Shown: positions 24,699 to 32,045 of the stretch, piece by piece
Layout of the letters: the number at the start of each line of letters is the position of its first letter
Numbering within the stretch: position 1 is the stretch's first letter
Origin: Acidimicrobiales bacterium
GTDB lineage: Bacteria > Actinomycetota > Acidimicrobiia > Acidimicrobiales > SZUA-35
NCBI GenBank assembly: GCA_013003535.1
Contig: JABDIY010000215.1
Location: forward strand, 1 to 49,446
Direction of reading: 5' to 3'
Length of the DNA: 49,446 nt
Program-made: the position numbers and the translations under genes
The notes under the pieces: generated by a model
Databases searched by the model: none
What the model was told of the DNA's origin: nothing
Seen by the model: the letters and a program-made list of their open reading frames with translations, nothing else

Positions 24699-25055
24699 TC
24701 ATGCCACCAGTTCCATCAGGTGCTCAGGGATGGGAACCATCGGCAACTGGTCCTGCGGTCGGGCGATCTTGGGTGGACGGCCCCGCTTGCGCTTGATCGT
24801 CACGATCTTCCCGTCCTCGAACAACTGCCCACCCCAAACACCGCACGGCTCGGCTCGACCGAAGGCTTCCTCGAGGCAGAATGCCATCACTGGACATTCC
24901 GCACAGACCAGCTTTGCAGCCCCGATGTCGGCGAACTCATCGCTGAAAAAGAGGTCGCTGGCGTTCGCTACGGTGCGGCAGGCGGCCGCAACGGTCCAAT
25001 CCACCCCTTCGGTGAGCGGAGCGAGGATGTCGTTGTAGTTCTCGATTGCAACCAT
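24699..25055 (-). CDS. WhiB-family iron-sulfur transcriptional regulator
   Basis: The 118-residue protein carries the four [4Fe-4S] cysteines of the Wbl family, C26, C51, C54 and C60 (C-x24-C-x2-C-x5-C), then the G-V/I-WGG turn (PCGVWGGQ) and a basic C-terminal stretch (IKRKRGRPPK), which resembles an AT-hook. Wbl proteins pair with the principal sigma factor and act in division, redox and development. Which WhiB (1, 2 or other) is not clear. It ends in a hairpin and is preceded by near-identical direct repeats at 25078-25105. Confidence 0.92.
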   Translation of the reverse strand: MVAIENYNDILAPLTEGVDWTVAAACRTVANASDLFFSDEFADIGAAKLVCAECPVMAFCLEEAFGRAEPCGVWGGQLFEDGKIVTIKRKRGRPPKIARPQDQLPMVPIPEHLMELVA

Positions 25056-25077
25056 GGTTTGTGCTCTTCGTGTGTTC

Positions 25078-25105
25078 GGCTGTCGTGAAATGGGCTGTTG
25101 TGAAT
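25078..25105. repeat. Imperfect 13-base direct repeat upstream of whiB
   Basis: GGCTGTCGTGAAA (25078-25090) and GGCTGTTGTGAAT (25093-25105) repeat at a 15-base period with two mismatches. They lie 23-50 bases upstream of the WhiB start codon, where a promoter or regulator site would fall. Chance is possible at this length. Confidence 0.4.
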
Positions 25106-25136
25106 GAGGTCGGCGTTGGAGCCTGAAGACGCAAAA

Positions 25137-25163
25137 GCCGCCGGGAGCGATGCTCCCGGCGGC
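25137..25163 (-). terminator. Strong 12-bp hairpin with T-run, terminator of the 74-codon gene
   Basis: GCCGCCGGGAGC (25137-25148) pairs perfectly with GCTCCCGGCGGC (25152-25163) around three bases. On the minus strand it is followed by TTTT (25136-25133), a classic intrinsic terminator. It stands 30 bases past the stop codon of the unrecognised gene at 25193-25417, and separates it from whiB. Confidence 0.85.
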
Positions 25164-25192
25164 GTTACCTCTGATCGTGATCTGGCTACAGA

Positions 25193-25417
25193 TCAGTTCA
25201 GGCGTAGGTCTCTCGCCGAGAGAGGGGGATCACCACCGGTGAGGGGCGTCCATGTGTGATTGGCTGCGGCCTTGACCGTGACACAGCTGATGCTGCTCGG
25301 CCGAATGGCAGCTGCGGGCTCAACAGCAAAGGATGAAATGGGAGCCACCGGCATGCCAAAGCGCGACAGCGACAAGTGCGCTTTGCGTTCTAGTCTTGTG
25401 AGAGGTGCTACCACCAT
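25193..25417 (-). CDS. Unrecognised 74-residue protein with its own SD and terminator
   Basis: An ATG at 25417 is preceded by AAAGGA six bases away, and a consensus TTGACA lies upstream on the same strand (25490-25485). A strong terminator follows the stop. The product runs MVVAPLTRLERKAHLSLSRF, continues Ala/Pro/Ser-rich with one Cys (SSISCVTVKAAANHTW) and ends DPPLSARDLRLN. It has no membrane segment and no known domain; a RiPP-like precursor or a small regulator are only possibilities, and no maturation enzymes are nearby. The -10 element is not clear. A plus-strand frame at 25260-25499 overlaps it but lacks these signals. Confidence 0.6.
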   Translation of the reverse strand: MVVAPLTRLERKAHLSLSRFGMPVAPISSFAVEPAAAIRPSSISCVTVKAAANHTWTPLTGGDPPLSARDLRLN

Positions 25418-25554
25418 GACGGTTCCTTTGACTTTGCGGACGCGGTGCGCTCGCCTGTTAGAAAGAACTACGCATATTCGGATCTGTCAAGCTATTTAAT
25501 TCAACTAGCCCGCCGAAACGGAATCCCGCTCCCCTATTTGAGGTTTCCCTCCCC

Positions 25555-26064
25555 GTGAAGACCGTTCTCCCAACAGCCCGAAAGCCTCGATTTCTCCTGG
25601 CAATCCTCGCACTGGTCATTTCCGCGGCGGCCTGTAGTTCGGCGGAAGCATCACTTCCTGACAATTCCGAGATTTTTTCCGCTACAGGTTCCTCTCACAC
25701 ACTCGAAGAGTTCCGTGGGTCTCCTGTTGTCCTGAACTTCTTTGCAGCCTGGTGTCCCCCGTGTCGAGCCGAGATGCCGGACTTTGAATCCGTAAGCCGA
25801 GCTCGTGACGGCGAGGTGCAATTCGTGGGCCTCAGCCGGGATTTCAGCACGGACGCATGGCTTGAGGTCGTGGAGACCACCGGTGTCACCTTTCCTACCT
25901 ACTCGCAACCGTCCGAGGAGCTCTTTCTGGCCTCGGGCGGGCTCGCCATGCCCACCACGGTCTTTCTCGATTCCGAAGGCAAGGTGAAAAGGGTCCACTC
26001 TGGCCCGCTGTCGATGAGTCGGCTCGACGTCCTGATCGACGAGCTCTTGCTTGTGGGCCCTTAA
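25555..26064 (+). CDS. TlpA/ResA-like thioredoxin lipoprotein
   Basis: The 169-residue membrane-anchored thiol-disulfide protein has a lipobox (VISAAAC, Cys27), a thioredoxin fold with NFFAAWCPPC (active site C67-x2-C70) and a cis-proline segment LAMPTTVF. Such proteins keep cytochrome c apoprotein or CuA-site cysteines reduced. The CcdA-like gene follows on the same strand, a usual source of electrons. The start is GTG at 25555. The AT-rich stretch upstream (25440-25500) likely contains divergent promoters. Confidence 0.9.
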   Translation: MKTVLPTARKPRFLLAILALVISAAACSSAEASLPDNSEIFSATGSSHTLEEFRGSPVVLNFFAAWCPPCRAEMPDFESVSRARDGEVQFVGLSRDFSTDAWLEVVETTGVTFPTYSQPSEELFLASGGLAMPTTVFLDSEGKVKRVHSGPLSMSRLDVLIDELLLVGP

Positions 26065-26127
26065 CGTGAGGAATGACTCCGCCGACCACATGGTTACCTG
26101 AGTGCGCCATCGACCGAAGGATGATTC

Positions 26128-27024
26128 GTGTCAGATCTGTTCAACCCAATCGCATTCACCGCTGGGATGGTCGCCTTGCTGAACCCGTGCGGATTCGCTC
26201 TTCTCCCTGCCTACCTGGGGTACTTCCTCGGAATGGCCGAAGGCAAAACCGACACCCGCCTCCAGGCGCTCAGCCGTTCGCAGATGGTGGGAGCTGCGAT
26301 GTCGCTGGGATTCCTCGTTGTGTTCGGGATCATCGGCATCGTCTTCTCCGGACTCAGTTCCCAGATCCAGCCAATCCTGCCGTGGTTTTCAATGCTGGTT
26401 GGTCTGGCGCTCGTGCTCCTCGGGCTCGCCATGTTGCGGGGATTCAAGCCCATGATCAGTCTTCCCAAGATGGAGAAGGGAACGAGCGGAGGATCCATGG
26501 CCAACATGTTCCTGTTCGGCGTTTCCTACGCTGTGGCCTCGTTGTCGTGCACGATCGGGGTGTTCCTGGCGGTGGTCGGTACCTCCAGCCGAGACACCTC
26601 CTTCACCGAACAACTAGGCGGCTTCCTCAGTTATGGTGCGGGAATGGGGCTGCTGGCCACAGTACTGACCCTGCTGGTAGGCCTTGGGAAACAAGGCATG
26701 GTCAACCGGTTCCGGGCGCTGCTCCCTCGCATCAACTTCATTTCGGCGCTGATCCTGCTACCCGTCGGTGTGTACGTGTTTCTCTATGGGTTCTGGTCTC
26801 GGCAGGTATTGGGTGATCTCGACAGCGTGACCCCGTGGTTGAATGACTTCATCTTCGCCGCCGAGGGTATTCAGGCCGACATCACCGGTTGGATAAGCGA
26901 CTACTCCACACCCCTGGGTTGGGGTTTCCTAGCGCTCAATCTTGGCTTGATCGCAGCCGCCTTTACCGAGCGCACCTTCCTACGACGGCGTACCAACAAC
27001 CGGTCCCCGCTGACCAGTCCATGA
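26128..27024 (+). CDS. CcdA-type thiol-disulfide transmembrane protein
   Basis: The 298-residue protein carries electrons from cytosolic thioredoxin across the membrane. Six to seven hydrophobic segments are seen, with the paired cysteines of the family in NPCGFALLPAYL (C21) and ASLSCTIGVF (C141). The GTG at 26128 is 63 bases past the TlpA stop, so the two form a unit. A C-terminal extension (residues ~225-298) after the core is longer than in minimal CcdA. The last 45 bases overlap the convergent hydrolase gene. Confidence 0.9.
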   Translation: MSDLFNPIAFTAGMVALLNPCGFALLPAYLGYFLGMAEGKTDTRLQALSRSQMVGAAMSLGFLVVFGIIGIVFSGLSSQIQPILPWFSMLVGLALVLLGLAMLRGFKPMISLPKMEKGTSGGSMANMFLFGVSYAVASLSCTIGVFLAVVGTSSRDTSFTEQLGGFLSYGAGMGLLATVLTLLVGLGKQGMVNRFRALLPRINFISALILLPVGVYVFLYGFWSRQVLGDLDSVTPWLNDFIFAAEGIQADITGWISDYSTPLGWGFLALNLGLIAAAFTERTFLRRRTNNRSPLTSP

Positions 27025-27666
27025 ACTTGCTGCCGAGGCCAGCCCGTCGATCAGGGCTGCCACGGGCGGGAACGGGCTGGCAAACTGTCTCGCCTGCGGT
27101 GTGAGCCCGCGCACTCCGGGCGGCAGTTCTAGCTGAAGTCCACACTGAGTCGGCAGATTGACCGGGTTGCTCGGGTGGACTCCCCGCAACGGCTTCGGGA
27201 TACGTTCCAGATCCGTGACCAGTTGGTAACCATTGGGCTCCACAGCGGCCAACGCCGGACCGAGCGCGGCGGCGGTGTGTTCGGCCAGCGATCGGTTCCG
27301 ACCGCCGAACAACAAGTCCTCCCAATGGCCGTGACGTCCGTAGCCATGCACCGAGATCACAACGTCGCAGTGGTCTATGAATGCGGCCAGTGCGGCAGAG
27401 TCCTTCGGGACAACCGAGGCTGAACGGTAATGATGCCGTAATGACGGCGGCTGCACCACCGCATAGACCGACGCATCACTCCGCCGAGCCGCTTGCACTG
27501 CAATGTGATCGGTTTGGCGTTCCAGGTTGCCACCATGGAACGCCATGAACCCGAAATGGGACCGCAACTCACAGATCTCCTCCACTCCCGGGAGCGAAAG
27601 AACCGCAGCAAAACTCAGGGAGCGATCGACGCTCCGGACCCTCTTCTGCGGCTCACCGGGCCCCAC
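26980..27666 (-). CDS. Poly-gamma-glutamate hydrolase family protein (DUF867-like)
   Basis: The 228-residue product resembles phage-derived poly-gamma-glutamate hydrolases, zinc peptidases that cut capsule polymer. Conserved elements are FMAFHGGNLERQTDHIAVQA, IDHCDVVISVHGYG (second His/Asp) and LLFGGRNRSLAEHTAAAL. The GTG at 27666 overlaps the permease stop by one base (TAGTG) and is chosen over the upstream ATG at 27735, inside the permease gene. It is the last gene of the ABC operon. No signal peptide is visible, so the natural substrate is uncertain. Confidence 0.75.
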   Translation of the reverse strand: MGPGEPQKRVRSVDRSLSFAAVLSLPGVEEICELRSHFGFMAFHGGNLERQTDHIAVQAARRSDASVYAVVQPPSLRHHYRSASVVPKDSAALAAFIDHCDVVISVHGYGRHGHWEDLLFGGRNRSLAEHTAAALGPALAAVEPNGYQLVTDLERIPKPLRGVHPSNPVNLPTQCGLQLELPPGVRGLTPQARQFASPFPPVAALIDGLASAASSWTGQRGPVVGTPS

Positions 27667-28385
27667 TAGCGCCACCGGAACCACCGCAATGCAGCGATCG
27701 GGCCGATTGCGCTCCACACCGTCAACACGAGCCATGCGCGGGCATCGCCGGCCTCACCGGTTGTGGTGCTTCTGAGAAGCTCGGCTGTGGCGGAGGTGGG
27801 CAGGAGCTCGGCCACGGTGGACAGAACGTCCGGAAGTTCAGCGAGATCGAAGACCAGGCCGCTGAAGAGCAACAGCACCACATAGAGCGCGTTGGCGAGA
27901 GCGAGCGTTCGCAACCCCTGGGCCAACGAACCCAATGTGAGCCCCAGACCGAAGAAGCAGACCATCGCCAAGAGGATGACCACCGCCAGCAGGCCATGAA
28001 TCGTAGGGCGCCATCCCAGCGCAAGGCCGATTGCAAACAGAACCCCAACCTGGACCGCTCCGATCAAGGCAGCCACCACAGCTCGGGAGCCCAGAAAATC
28101 ACCGACCCGCACGGGGCTGACTGCATACCGCTCGATGGCTCCAAAAGACCGGTCGAAACCCAATGCGATCGCCAGTCGCACGAACCCGCTGGACAGGAGC
28201 GCCATGGTGAGAATCCCTGGGACGAGGAAATCGAGGGGTTCCATGTCGCCGGTTGGCAGCACGTCAACCAGCCCGAACAGGATCAGTAGGAGAATCGGGA
28301 GTCCGCCTGTCAACAGGAGCTGTTCGCCGTCTCGAGCAGCCACCCGCAGTTCGGCGCGGCTGAGGGTGGTCAACGCAGAAGTCAT
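27666..28385 (-). CDS. ABC-2 type transporter permease
   Basis: The 239-residue membrane protein starts MTSALTTLSRAELRVAARDG and has about six hydrophobic segments typical of ABC-2 exporters (LPILLLILFGLVDVL; ILTMALLSSGFVRLAIAL; AVSPVRVGDFLGSRAVV). It forms the channel for the ATPase encoded immediately upstream, with which it shares ATGA. Cargo is unknown. Confidence 0.85.
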   Translation of the reverse strand: MTSALTTLSRAELRVAARDGEQLLLTGGLPILLLILFGLVDVLPTGDMEPLDFLVPGILTMALLSSGFVRLAIALGFDRSFGAIERYAVSPVRVGDFLGSRAVVAALIGAVQVGVLFAIGLALGWRPTIHGLLAVVILLAMVCFFGLGLTLGSLAQGLRTLALANALYVVLLLFSGLVFDLAELPDVLSTVAELLPTSATAELLRSTTTGEAGDARAWLVLTVWSAIGPIAALRWFRWR

Positions 28386-29290
28386 TCCGCCACGATCTCC
28401 TGGTAGACGTCGGCCAGGGACCGTCTCCCGACGGAGGCCTCGGTTGCGGAAATCTGGTGCTGGCCACACCATGCCAACACGGCTTGGAGTGCCCCCTGGG
28501 GGTTGATCCCCTGCGGCACGTCCCCAACAGCAAGGTCGCTCGCATCAACCAATTGGAGATGCGTTCCCACGGCGGCATTCAACTTTTCCAGCTGCGCGTG
28601 GTCCAGCCCCCGGACCCGAATCTGGGGTGACGTTGAGATCAATTCGGTCAGAGACTCGTCGGCTCGGACCTCACCGTGGTGCAGCACCACGATCCGGTCG
28701 GCTACCAGCTCCACCTCATCCATTCGATGGGTAGTCAGCAGGACTGCGCAACCATCGTCACAACGCTGCCGGATCAGCCTCAAAACCCGCTGTTGCCCGT
28801 TCACGTCCATTGCCGCAGTGGGCTCGTCGAGAACCAGCAAGTCCGGTCCGGCCACCAGGGCGACGGCCAGACTCAGTCGCTGTTGCTGCCCGCCCGAGAG
28901 CGTACGCCAGCGTCGGTTGGCTACTGGCGCAAGCCCACATTGTTCCACGACCGACCTCGCTTCATCGGAACGACCGTAGAGATCCGCAAAAAGCTGCACG
29001 CATTCACCGGCCTTGAGTCCCATCGGGAGGCCCCCCGACTGGGGCATCACCCCCCACCGCCGGGCCAACCGGGCTCGTTCTTGCATCGGGTCCTGACCGA
29101 ATACTCTCACCGTGCCATGGGCCGGGGGGATCGTGCCGAGCAGGGCCAAGAGACTCGACGTCTTGCCGGCTCCATTTTCACCAATGAGTGCAACGGTCTG
29201 ACCAGCCTCCACGGTGAAGGAGGCATCGCTGACCGCGGCGATGGGGCCGTATCGGACGCTCAGGTCTACCACCTCCACAACAGCCGGCAC
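28382..29290 (-). CDS. ABC transporter ATP-binding protein
   Basis: The 302-residue ATPase shows Walker A GENGAGKTSSLLALLG, Q-loop MPQSGGLP, signature LSGGQQQRLSLA, Walker B LLVLDEPTAAMD and the switch His in LTTHRMDEVE. It is a DrrA/CcmA-type exporter ATPase with a C-terminal regulatory extension. The GTG at 29290 (VPAVVEVVDLSVRYG) is preferred to the upstream frame. It overlaps the permease by four bases. Substrate unknown. Confidence 0.9.
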   Translation of the reverse strand: MPAVVEVVDLSVRYGPIAAVSDASFTVEAGQTVALIGENGAGKTSSLLALLGTIPPAHGTVRVFGQDPMQERARLARRWGVMPQSGGLPMGLKAGECVQLFADLYGRSDEARSVVEQCGLAPVANRRWRTLSGGQQQRLSLAVALVAGPDLLVLDEPTAAMDVNGQQRVLRLIRQRCDDGCAVLLTTHRMDEVELVADRIVVLHHGEVRADESLTELISTSPQIRVRGLDHAQLEKLNAAVGTHLQLVDASDLAVGDVPQGINPQGALQAVLAWCGQHQISATEASVGRRSLADVYQEIVAE

Positions 29291-29355
29291 GAGATCAAGG
29301 TATCGGCCCAGGCCGGGACCCACCGCACTCCGGCGGAGTCTGGTTCACTGGGGAG

Positions 29356-29985
29356 ATGGATCTCGCCCGTATGCGCTTGGAGTACTCCGAAGAAGGCATC
29401 GACGAAGCCGCCCTCGACGAGGATCCGATCATCCAGTGGCAGGCGTGGCTGGCAATCGCTACCGCGGCCGAGCTCGAAGAACCCAATGCGATGGTGGTCG
29501 CCACAGTGACCGGCGGCCAGCCCCGCACCAGAACCGTTCTTGCCAAAGGGGTGTCCGATGGTGGGGTGGAGTTCTACACCAACTACAGCTCACAGAAAGG
29601 ACGAGCTTTGGGAGATGGCGGGCCGGTTTCTGCCACGTTCGTGTGGGTGCCGCTCCGCCGACAGGTCACCTTCGTTGGATTCGCCGCAAAACTCCGGCCA
29701 GACGAATCCGACGCCTATTTCGCCGTCCGGCCGCGGCATTCCCAGCTCAGCGCATGGGCCAGCAACCAGTCATCGGTCATAGAATCCCGGTCTGTTCTCA
29801 CCGACCGGTTCCACCAATTCGACGAGAGGTTTCCCGATGTCGTGCCACGACCTCCGCACTGGGGTGGCTACCGGATCACTCCGGCCGAAGTGGAATTCTG
29901 GCAGGGGCGGTCAAATCGGCTGCACGACCGCATCCGGTATGGCAGGATCGACGGTGCATGGCGGCGCGACCGTTTGTCCCCGTAG
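29356..29985 (+). CDS. pdxH: Pyridoxamine 5'-phosphate oxidase
   Basis: PdxH oxidises pyridoxine/pyridoxamine phosphate to PLP with FMN. The 209-residue protein has the split-barrel pattern: NAMVVATVTGGQPRTRTVLA, FYTNYSSQKGRAL, VWVPLRRQVTFVG and RPRHSQLSAWAS. It ends in the C-terminal signature, EFWQGRSNRLHDRIRY. The ATG at 29356 is divergent from the ABC operon. Catalytic-site residues in the C-terminal signature are intact. Confidence 0.95.
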   Translation: MDLARMRLEYSEEGIDEAALDEDPIIQWQAWLAIATAAELEEPNAMVVATVTGGQPRTRTVLAKGVSDGGVEFYTNYSSQKGRALGDGGPVSATFVWVPLRRQVTFVGFAAKLRPDESDAYFAVRPRHSQLSAWASNQSSVIESRSVLTDRFHQFDERFPDVVPRPPHWGGYRITPAEVEFWQGRSNRLHDRIRYGRIDGAWRRDRLSP

Positions 29986-29989
29986 CGGC

Positions 29990-30889
29990 CTACTCGGTTG
30001 GCGCCGGCGACTTCGAGAACTCCTCGGCCACCTGGGCATAGGTGAGAGCTCGCTCGGCCGATGCGCGGCGCTCCTTCCGGGCGGCCGCATCGCTGGCAGC
30101 CTCAGAAGTCACCCATCGAGCGAAAATCACGATGATCACAGTCCAGAGGAAAAACCCGCCGCCCAGCTTCATCACGAGGCCAGCGGCGGTCTGATCGGTG
30201 ATGGCCGTGAGGCCGTAGAGCCGAAGCGGCGAGCTGGAATAGTGCTCGTACACAACGCCCTCAGCGAAGACCAGAAAGCCACTAGGGATGGTGGGGATGA
30301 TCGACATGCCGAACAGATACAGGCACTTGCCCAGCGGATGAATCTGCCACTCGGAGATCGGCCCGATCACCGGCATCCACATCAGCAGTCCGGCCGCAAA
30401 TACCATCAAGTGCAGTCCGAAATGCAGCGGTCCCGATTCTGCCGAGGCGTTCACCGTGATCGGGAAATGCAATGTGATGGTGAGCATATTGAAGATCACC
30501 AGGCCCCACAGTGGCTTGGACAATGTGCGCAATGCCCGCCACGGTCGGCTGCGCTGCGGGATCACGAGTTCCAGGAGCCATCGTGGTGTGGCCAAGACGA
30601 ACAGCGCCGGGATGATCATGCTCAACAACATGTGCTGGAACATGTGCACGAAATACAGGTAGTTCTCGGCAACGTCATGGATCGGATAGTCCGAGGCCAG
30701 CCACATGCTTGTTACAGCAATCGTGTAGAAGGCCTTTTGCCGGCCGGTGATGGCCGGGTATCCCAGTGCCACCGCCCGCGGTTGGATGACTCGGGCGGCG
30801 TAGACCCCGAGAGCGATGGCTCCAAGGATCAGAGCCCAGACCTCACCGTGAAAGACGAAAGGAACATCGCTTACTGTGGGGGTTTCCAC
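29990..30889 (-). CDS. CtaG-type cytochrome c oxidase assembly protein (caa3)
   Basis: The 299-residue membrane protein matches the caa3-type CtaG family: VFHGEVWALILGAIALGVYA at the start, SDYPIHDVAENYLYFVHMFQHMLLS with conserved histidines, then LHFGLHLMVFAAGLLMWMPV. Members help insert copper into the oxidase. Its GTG start (30889) is preceded by GGAAGG. It ends the minus-strand oxidase operon (dead-subunit-I to ctaF). The upstream frame to 30997 is not protein-like and is not used. Confidence 0.85.
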   Translation of the reverse strand: METPTVSDVPFVFHGEVWALILGAIALGVYAARVIQPRAVALGYPAITGRQKAFYTIAVTSMWLASDYPIHDVAENYLYFVHMFQHMLLSMIIPALFVLATPRWLLELVIPQRSRPWRALRTLSKPLWGLVIFNMLTITLHFPITVNASAESGPLHFGLHLMVFAAGLLMWMPVIGPISEWQIHPLGKCLYLFGMSIIPTIPSGFLVFAEGVVYEHYSSSPLRLYGLTAITDQTAAGLVMKLGGGFFLWTVIIVIFARWVTSEAASDAAARKERRASAERALTYAQVAEEFSKSPAPTE

Positions 30890-30926
30890 TGGCGTCCCTT
30901 CCTTCCGACCCGTCGGCGTTTCGGCG

Positions 30927-31280
30927 CTAAATCTGGAATTTAAAAGTGGCGTACACCGTGATATACACCGCCACGGCCAGGGCAATTGCGATTCCAAAGG
31001 CCAACGTGAACCAATAGCCGTTCAGGATCTTGAAATCGGTCTGGAGGTGCATGAACACACCGCCCACGATGGCGAACTTCACCACCATCATCACCAGGAG
31101 CGGGACGACGAGCGCCACCCCATCCAGCGGTAGATAGGACCAGAGAACCTCGACGGCAGTAAGGATCACCAGGGCCACAAATGTGAGCCAATAGGTAATG
31201 ACGGTGGGGTGATGCTCGTGGTCATCGGCGTGACTAGGAGCATGATCATCGACGACGGCCTGTGGTGTGGTGGTGCTCAT
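30927..31280 (-). CDS. Cytochrome c oxidase subunit IV (prokaryotic type)
   Basis: The 117-residue protein has a His/Asp-rich start (ADDHEHHPT) and three transmembrane segments (VITYWLTFVALVILTAVEVL; DGVALVVPLLVMMVVKFAIV; GYWFTLAFGIAIALAVAVYI). The middle one has the conserved Lys-Phe pair of COX4-pro proteins. It lies between ctaE and the CtaG-like gene, with short gaps. Confidence 0.85.
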   Translation of the reverse strand: MSTTTPQAVVDDHAPSHADDHEHHPTVITYWLTFVALVILTAVEVLWSYLPLDGVALVVPLLVMMVVKFAIVGGVFMHLQTDFKILNGYWFTLAFGIAIALAVAVYITVYATFKFQI

Positions 31281-31292
31281 TGTTGCGGCTCC

Positions 31293-32045
31293 CTAGGGAA
31301 TCAGGTACACGATCGTGAAGATCAGTACCCAGACGATATCGACGAAGTGCCAGTACAAACCGACCAGCTCTACGGTCTCGGCCCGATCCATTTGCATTTT
31401 GTTTTTGAAACTCAGGTAGATCAGCGAACCCAGCATGATCAAACCACCGGTCACGTGGGCGCCGTGGAAACCGGTAAGGGTGTAGAACGCAGTGCCGAGC
31501 AGGCTGCCGTCATAGGTCAGACCCTCGCGATAGAAGGTGGTGAATTCATACACCTGACCGGCCATGAACGTTGCCCCGAGCAACATGGTGGTGCTCAGCC
31601 AAATCCGGAGGTTCTTGTAGTTCCCCTCGGTGACAGACTTGTGCGCCAGCACCATGGAAAGGGAGCTCATGAGCAAAATGAACGAGCTGAGCGAGGTGAA
31701 GGGAATGTCGAACAGCGGTTCCACCGACGCTTCGGCAATCATCTCATTCACCAGTGCGCCGTTCTCACCGTTGCTGATGCCCTCGATCACGTACGGATTT
31801 CCGGCCACCAGCTCCGTGATGAACCGAGTCTTCGACAGCAGGTATGTGGAGATCAACGCCCCGAACAGCAACACCTCCGAGCCCAGGAACAGCCACATCG
31901 CCAGCTTCATGTTGCTCAGGCCAAGGCTGGTGTAGTGCTCCTCGTGGTGTACGAAATCTGACGGGGTGTCGTTCAGCTGATCGGCGAATTCGGCCGCCGC
32001 GGCGCCCTCGTGGTCAAGGTCTTCAGTTGCTGTTGTCTCAGCCAT
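31293..32045 (-). CDS. ctaE: Cytochrome c oxidase subunit III
   Basis: The 250-residue subunit III has a soluble acidic N-terminus (about 45 residues) and five to six helices, including KLAMWLFLGSEVLLFGALIS (conserved Glu) and ALGFHGAHVT-type TLTGFHGAHVTGGLIMLG, closing with LVGLYWHFVDIVWVLIFTI. It supports oxygen delivery and stability of the caa3/aa3 oxidase. It overlaps ctaD by eight bases. Confidence 0.92.
   Translation of the reverse strand: MAETTATEDLDHEGAAAAEFADQLNDTPSDFVHHEEHYTSLGLSNMKLAMWLFLGSEVLLFGALISTYLLSKTRFITELVAGNPYVIEGISNGENGALVNEMIAEASVEPLFDIPFTSLSSFILLMSSLSMVLAHKSVTEGNYKNLRIWLSTTMLLGATFMAGQVYEFTTFYREGLTYDGSLLGTAFYTLTGFHGAHVTGGLIMLGSLIYLSFKNKMQMDRAETVELVGLYWHFVDIVWVLIFTIVYLIP

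Noticed and set aside
25260-25499. Plus-strand frame over the 74-codon gene
   Set aside because: No ribosome-binding site, product has no coherent character, and the opposite strand has SD, -35 and terminator.
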